Origin: Candidatus Latescibacterota bacterium
Lineage (GTDB): Bacteria > Latescibacterota > UBA2968
Direction of reading: 5' to 3'
Assembly (NCBI GenBank): GCA_022824945.1
Contig: JAJDYX010000043.1
Location: 1 to 64,000 of the forward strand
Length of the DNA stretch: 64,000 bases
Shown here: positions 60,110 to 64,000 of the stretch, in pieces
How the letters are laid out: every line of letters begins with the position of its first letter
How positions within the stretch are numbered: the first letter of the stretch is position 1
The notes under the pieces: model-generated
What the model was told of the DNA's origin: nothing
What the model saw: the letters and a program-made list of their open reading frames with translations, nothing else
Databases searched by the model: none
Made by a program: the position numbers and the translations under genes

Positions 60110-60156
60110 GGGCTGGGGACTGGATGGACTACTGACCGCTGACTACTGACTACTAA
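60109..60156 (+). repeat. Degenerate heptanucleotide repeats between addB and addA
   Basis: GGGGCTG and GGGACTG, then CTACTGA, CCGCTGA, CTACTGA and CTACTAA fill the 51-base gap, starting within the addB stop codon. The unit differs from the RTRAGAC heptamers near permease 3 but has the same 7-base period. No ribosome binding site is left before the addA start. Confidence 0.55.
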
Positions 60157-60160
60157 TCCT

Positions 60161-63100
60161 ATGACCCTTCAAGATCAACAAGCACGCGATAAAATAGCCG
60201 GAGCACTGGATCGCAATATGATGGTGCTCGCAGGGGCAGGCGCGGGAAAGACCTATGCGCTGGTGCAGCGGATGGCGAACGCCGTGCAAACAGGTGTCGT
60301 AGCCGTAGATCGACTATCCGCCATCACCTTCACGCGCAAAGCCGCGGGTGAAATGCGCGGGCGATTCTTCAGTGAATTAAAATCGCGCGCCCAAAAAGCA
60401 AACGGTAAGGACCTGGACCGCATTCAAAACGCACTTGAAAAAGTAGATCAATGCTTTATTGGCACCATACACTCATTCTGCGGCCAGTTATTGCGCGAAC
60501 GTCCCGTTGAAGCGGGCTTGCCACCCGATTTTTCAGAAGTCGAAGAGCGCGAAGAAGCCGTCATGCGCCGCGAAGCGTGGGATCAATTTGTCCAAAAGAG
60601 TTTTCTATCCGAAGACCCACAACTCGCCAAATTTGAAGAACTGGGCCTGCGTCCGGAAGACCTGTATGGATTTTTTCAAAGACGCTACCAGTTCAGCGAT
60701 GTACACCTCGTATGCGAACAAGTCCAAAAACCCGATTTATCAACCGCAGTTTCAAAACTCGAAGCCTTTCTACAACGCACAGAAGCCTATATCCCCGATC
60801 CCCTCCTCGGCAGACGCGATGCCCTCCAGACGGCATTGATGCGCGCGCGATTATTCCTGTCGAACCGGGGGATTCAGTCCGACGCGGATCGCATCGCCCT
60901 CTTGCAAATACTCACAGGCAACCTCGGTGTCACCCTGAAAAGCTGGACGCCCAATCAGGATTTTGCAAAGCACTTGCGAGACACCTTATTCCCCGAATTT
61001 CAAACCGAAATACTCAACCCCACCCTCACCAAATGGCGACAATACATCTACCAATTTGCCGCTCCCTATGTCGATAAAGCAGTCGATGAATACGCCAGAA
61101 CCCGCCGCGAAACCGGACGCCTTACCTTTCAAGACCTCCTCGAACTGGCCGCGCGATTACTGCGCCATCACCCCGAAGTGCGCCGTCACTTTCAGGAACG
61201 ATATCACTGTCTATTCGTAGATGAATTTCAGGACACTGATCCCATCCAGGCTGAAATATTGCTGTATTTAACTGGCGAAAACCTGAAAGAAACCGATTGG
61301 CGCAAACTCACCCCCCGCCCGGGCAGCTTATTCTTAGTAGGCGACGGCAAACAGTCGATCTATCGCTTTCGTCGCGCGGACGTCGAAACCTTTGACCTCG
61401 TCCGCAACCGCATTGAAAACACCAATGGCGATATTGTCGGCCTGAACACGAACTTTCGCTCACTGGGGTCCCTCTGTGATTGGATCAACGCGGCATTTGA
61501 ACCCCTGTTCGCCGCGCATAAAACCCCCTATCAAGCCGAATTTGCGCCGCTATTCAAATACAGACCCGATGGTGAAACAGACGCAATCCGCCGAATCTCA
61601 ATCGACAAAGTCTTCCGCAACAACCGAAGCCAGATCGCGAAGCAAGACGCCGAGCGAATTGCAAACTTCATCGCAGCGGCTATAGAAGACAAAGTGGTAT
61701 TTAATGGAGAAACCGCCAACGCATCGCCGGGCGACTTTCTCATCTTAACGCGCACCTCTGGCTATTTGTCCCATTACGCTCAGGCACTGGAGGAACACAG
61801 CATTCCCTTTGAAATCACGGGAGGCGATCGTCTGGGTGAAGCAGACGTATTGCATACACTCGTGGATTTTTTGGAAACCGTTTACATGCCCGACAATCCG
61901 CTTCCACTACTCGCCTATTTGCGGGGAGGTCTCGTCGGCTTGGGAGATGATATCCTCTATGAATTCAAAAAAACAGGCGGTGTTTTCAACTGGACACGCG
62001 ATCTGCCCAAAGGGATGGATCCAGAATTACACCGGACCTTCGCGCAGGCTTATGAACATCTCAAAAACGCGTCGGAATGGCTACAATCCCTATCGCCCGA
62101 TACCGCCATAGCGCGCTGTGTAGAAAAACTCGGCCTCCTGCCCTTTGTACATACCCAGCCTATGGGCGCAACACATGTCGGCAATTTCATCCGCATCTTA
62201 TCTCTCGTCCGCGAATGGACAGCGCAGGGATTGCATTGGGGGCAGGTAGTGACCGAACTGCGTGCCCTCATCGACGACAGAGACTACAAAATTGAACAAA
62301 TGACCATCCCCTCCGCACAGGAAAACGTCGTGCGATTGATGAACCTGCACCAGGCTAAGGGATTACAGGGCAAAATCGTCTTCCTCGCCGACCCCTATGA
62401 CACGAGTTACACGCGCTATGGTCCCGAGTTTCACGTATCCCGCACCAGCGACGAACCCTTTTTGGCATTGCCCATTACAAAACCCCGCGGACCATATCAA
62501 CGCGAGGTCGTTGCCGAGCCTGTGGGTTGGGAAGACGCCGAAGCCGAAGAGACGCAATTTTTGCAAGGCGAAGAACTGCGATTGCTCTACGTAGCAGCAA
62601 CGCGCGCAGAAAATTTGCTCATAATATCCACCTACGAGGAAAAACCCGACCATGGGCCATGGTCGCCGCTCTATCCCCATCTAAAAAATGTGCCCGAACT
62701 GGCGCACGGCGACCGTTCATCGCATCCCACCTCAGAGACGCTATCAACCAAAACGCCGTCTGTGGAATTGGAACGAGAGCAAAGAGATCAATTCTGGCAA
62801 ACTGTGAAAAAAGAATCATTTAAAGTCGCGCAGGTGACAGATGATCGGGCAGACATCACATATACGGACGAAGGGCGATCAGCAACACCAGCGGGTAAAG
62901 GAGCAGCGTATGGAACCGTGATCCACCAGATATTTGACGACGCCATCAACAGGCGATTGCCCGATGATCTCACACCTTATATCGCGCATTTGCTGAATGA
63001 GGCGGGTGCAGACGCCGAGTTTTTGCCGAACGCACTGGACGCATTGCAGCAATTTCGCAACTCGGAGATATGGGCAGAAATACAGGCTTCAGAAACCGTA

Positions 63101-63382
63101 TATACCGAAGTCTCCTTTGCCGTATCGCAAGCGGAGAACAGCCTCTCGCCCAACGAGATTATTCGAGGCGTCATCGATCTGGTCTATCGCCTGCACGGAG
63201 GATGGAAAATCGTCGATTACAAAACCAATGTGGTCAAAACCGACGAAGATGTACGAGCACTGTGCGAACAAACGGCCGACCAGGTGAACACCTATACCAG
63301 ACACTGGGAGAATTTCACCGGTGAAACGGTCATCGCCAAAGGCTTGTGGCTGACGGAAAGACGTGAATTTAGAGAAGTTTAA
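60161..63382 (+). CDS. addA: AddA-like UvrD-family helicase-nuclease
   Basis: The 1073-residue protein is an SF1 helicase with Walker A A-G-A-G-A-G-K-T (24-31), T-F-T-R-K-A-A near 47-53, Walker B D354-E-F-Q-D-T, G-D-G-K-Q-S-I-Y-R-F motif, N-L-H-Q-A-K-G-L near 728, and a C-terminal RecB nuclease with I-D-L-V-Y and D1019-Y-K1021. It is the ATP-driven subunit of the AddAB pair encoded with the upstream gene. Its 3' end is partly duplicated 119 bases downstream. Confidence 0.9.
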   Translation: MTLQDQQARDKIAGALDRNMMVLAGAGAGKTYALVQRMANAVQTGVVAVDRLSAITFTRKAAGEMRGRFFSELKSRAQKANGKDLDRIQNALEKVDQCFIGTIHSFCGQLLRERPVEAGLPPDFSEVEEREEAVMRREAWDQFVQKSFLSEDPQLAKFEELGLRPEDLYGFFQRRYQFSDVHLVCEQVQKPDLSTAVSKLEAFLQRTEAYIPDPLLGRRDALQTALMRARLFLSNRGIQSDADRIALLQILTGNLGVTLKSWTPNQDFAKHLRDTLFPEFQTEILNPTLTKWRQYIYQFAAPYVDKAVDEYARTRRETGRLTFQDLLELAARLLRHHPEVRRHFQERYHCLFVDEFQDTDPIQAEILLYLTGENLKETDWRKLTPRPGSLFLVGDGKQSIYRFRRADVETFDLVRNRIENTNGDIVGLNTNFRSLGSLCDWINAAFEPLFAAHKTPYQAEFAPLFKYRPDGETDAIRRISIDKVFRNNRSQIAKQDAERIANFIAAAIEDKVVFNGETANASPGDFLILTRTSGYLSHYAQALEEHSIPFEITGGDRLGEADVLHTLVDFLETVYMPDNPLPLLAYLRGGLVGLGDDILYEFKKTGGVFNWTRDLPKGMDPELHRTFAQAYEHLKNASEWLQSLSPDTAIARCVEKLGLLPFVHTQPMGATHVGNFIRILSLVREWTAQGLHWGQVVTELRALIDDRDYKIEQMTIPSAQENVVRLMNLHQAKGLQGKIVFLADPYDTSYTRYGPEFHVSRTSDEPFLALPITKPRGPYQREVVAEPVGWEDAEAEETQFLQGEELRLLYVAATRAENLLIISTYEEKPDHGPWSPLYPHLKNVPELAHGDRSSHPTSETLSTKTPSVELEREQRDQFWQTVKKESFKVAQVTDDRADITYTDEGRSATPAGKGAAYGTVIHQIFDDAINRRLPDDLTPYIAHLLNEAGADAEFLPNALDALQQFRNSEIWAEIQASETVYTEVSFAVSQAENSLSPNEIIRGVIDLVYRLHGGWKIVDYKTNVVKTDEDVRALCEQTADQVNTYTRHWENFTGETVIAKGLWLTERREFREV

Positions 63383-63490
63383 AAGATGGCGTTTAACAAA
63401 AATTAACGTCCTGTTCCTATACTGAGTATGAACCGAGTTCTTCGCGAATGACTTTGCGTAGTGTTTGTTCCACAGAAAGACGTGAATTTA
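63356..63490 (+). repeat. 16-bp direct repeat at the addA 3' end
   Basis: GAAAGACGTGAATTTA occurs at 63356-63371 inside addA and again at 63475-63490, 119 bases later. Joining the sequences at the second copy would give an alternative addA ending R-E-F-I-T-V followed by a stop, close to the present R-E-F-R-E-V. This points to a short duplication or an insertion at this place. Confidence 0.55.
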
Positions 63491-63707
63491 TAACCGTTTA
63501 AGTTGTTGTTTTTTTTTCTGATAATTCTTTGGGACACAGAGGGTTTTAAGAAAAAAAGTAAGGTTGACAAAATCGTTAAAATTCAGTAAATTATAGTGTT
63601 TATATTTGGGTAAAAAATCAATCATTTTTGAACCTGAAAAACCGCTTCATTCAACACCTCAAAAAATCATTCACAAAGAGCTTGACGCGCTTGGGAGAGA
63701 CGCATTC
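63383..63707. other. 325-bp intergenic region before dnaN
   Basis: The region holds a 16-bp copy of the addA 3' end (63475-63490) and a vegetative promoter (63564-63592). A short minus-strand open stretch (63497-63417) would encode V-E-Q-T-L-R-K-V-I-R-E-E-L-G before a stop; it looks protein-like but has no start codon and may be a fragment. No cluster of DnaA boxes, AT-rich unwinding region of origin type or RNA gene was recognised. Confidence 0.5.
63564..63592 (+). promoter_or_regulatory. Sigma70-type promoter of dnaN
   Basis: A perfect -35 TTGACA (63564-63569), a 17-base spacer and -10 TAAATT (63587-63592) precede dnaN by about 115 bases, leaving a leader of roughly 100 bases. Confidence 0.6.
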
Positions 63708-64000
63708 ATGAAAGTATCAATAGAAAAAGATGAACTCCTCAAAGGTATCCAGGCTGTGATCGATATTGTCCCCTCTAAAACCGCATTGCCAGTATTGTCC
63801 AATATCTTGATAGATGCAAACAATGGTAGCGATGTGTGTTTGAGTGCCACAGATCTCGATATATCAATAACATGCAAACTTTCAGCCACCATCGAAGACG
63901 CCGGGGCAACAACGGTGCCAGCGCGCAAATTCTCAGAAATTGTGCGCGAGTTGCCCGAAGAATCCCTATCCCTCACCGCCGAAGAAGGTCGTGTAACGCT
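63708..64000 (+). CDS. dnaN: DNA polymerase III beta sliding clamp, 5' part
   Basis: ATG 63708 follows GGGAGAGA. The 97 residues visible match the first domain of the beta clamp: M-K-V-S-I-E-K-D-E-L-L-K-G-I, K-T-A-L-P-V-L-S-N-I-L-I (about 24-35), A-T-D-L-D-I-S-I (about 47-54) and T-V-P-A-R-K-F-S-E-I-V-R-E-L-P (about 68-82). The gene is cut by the window edge. In many genomes dnaN lies by dnaA at the origin; here addA precedes it, so gene order is rearranged or the origin lies elsewhere. Confidence 0.95.
   Translation, partial: MKVSIEKDELLKGIQAVIDIVPSKTALPVLSNILIDANNGSDVCLSATDLDISITCKLSATIEDAGATTVPARKFSEIVRELPEESLSLTAEEGRVT

Noticed and set aside
63383..63707. Chromosomal replication origin upstream of dnaN
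   Set aside because: No cluster of DnaA boxes (TTATCCACA-like) and no dnaA gene were seen.

Overview
The window is a compact bacterial chromosome segment with intact genes on both strands, ATGA/GTGA start-stop overlaps and mostly Shine-Dalgarno-led starts. No rRNA, tRNA, CRISPR array or intact insertion sequence was seen. Several features suggest a Gram-negative, environmental (perhaps marine or host-associated) member of the Latescibacterota/Poribacteria/Acidobacteriota-like world: long MacB/FtsX permeases, a GWxTD-domain protein, sigma54 promoters, leaderless sulfatases, PhyH oxygenases and a GH117 enzyme. This placement is inference from gene content; no taxonomic marker except a partial dnaN is present.

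Layout. 0-1.6 kb: the start of a leftward gene, a HigBA-type toxin-antitoxin pair with a third overlapping gene, and a decayed VapBC-like remnant. 1.7-5.1 kb: secreted alpha/beta hydrolase, LytS-like histidine kinase, LytTR response regulator and a HAD hydrolase. 5.1-24.2 kb: an efflux/export region with five duplicated FtsX-type permeases, two ATPases, one HlyD-type adaptor, a GWxTD protein and a PhnZ-like HD oxygenase. Two of the permease genes are preceded by near-identical 212-bp cassettes, each made of a terminator, operator-like repeats and a sigma54 promoter. 24.2-27.6 kb (leftward): a PcfJ-like protein and a ThDP-dependent enzyme. 27.6-33.5 kb: a lower-GC, defence-like island with a Fic protein behind two 12-bp repeat arrays, a nuclease-RecQ-like helicase fusion and a coiled-coil partner. 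33.5-53.1 kb: a large membrane protein, then a catabolic run of flavoprotein, Gfo/Idh/MocA dehydrogenase, three sulfatases, two PhyH oxygenases (one fused to HEAT repeats), a GH2 enzyme, a GH117 enzyme, an alpha/beta hydrolase fused to a SAM-HAT-like domain, and an acetolactate-synthase-type enzyme. An ATPase plus TOPRIM-like (DUF4276) pair sits inside this run, immediately after a broken NUDIX gene. 53.2-57.1 kb: an FG-GAP protein and, divergently, a sixth FtsX permease. 57.1-63.4 kb: AddB/AddA-like recombination nuclease. 63.7 kb to the end: the start of dnaN.

How the parts fit. The second sigma54 unit reads permease, adaptor, permease, small ORF, ATPase, terminator, which is the complete inner-membrane and periplasmic part of a MacAB-like exporter. 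No TolC-like outer-membrane protein and no NtrC-like activator gene is in the window, so those must be elsewhere. The catabolic run looks designed to desulfate, oxidise and hydrolyse a sulfated, probably galactan-type glycan. The most promising undescribed pieces are the nuclease-RecQ/coiled-coil pair, the ATPase/TOPRIM-like pair inserted in a NUDIX gene, and the duplicated sigma54-FtsX cassettes.
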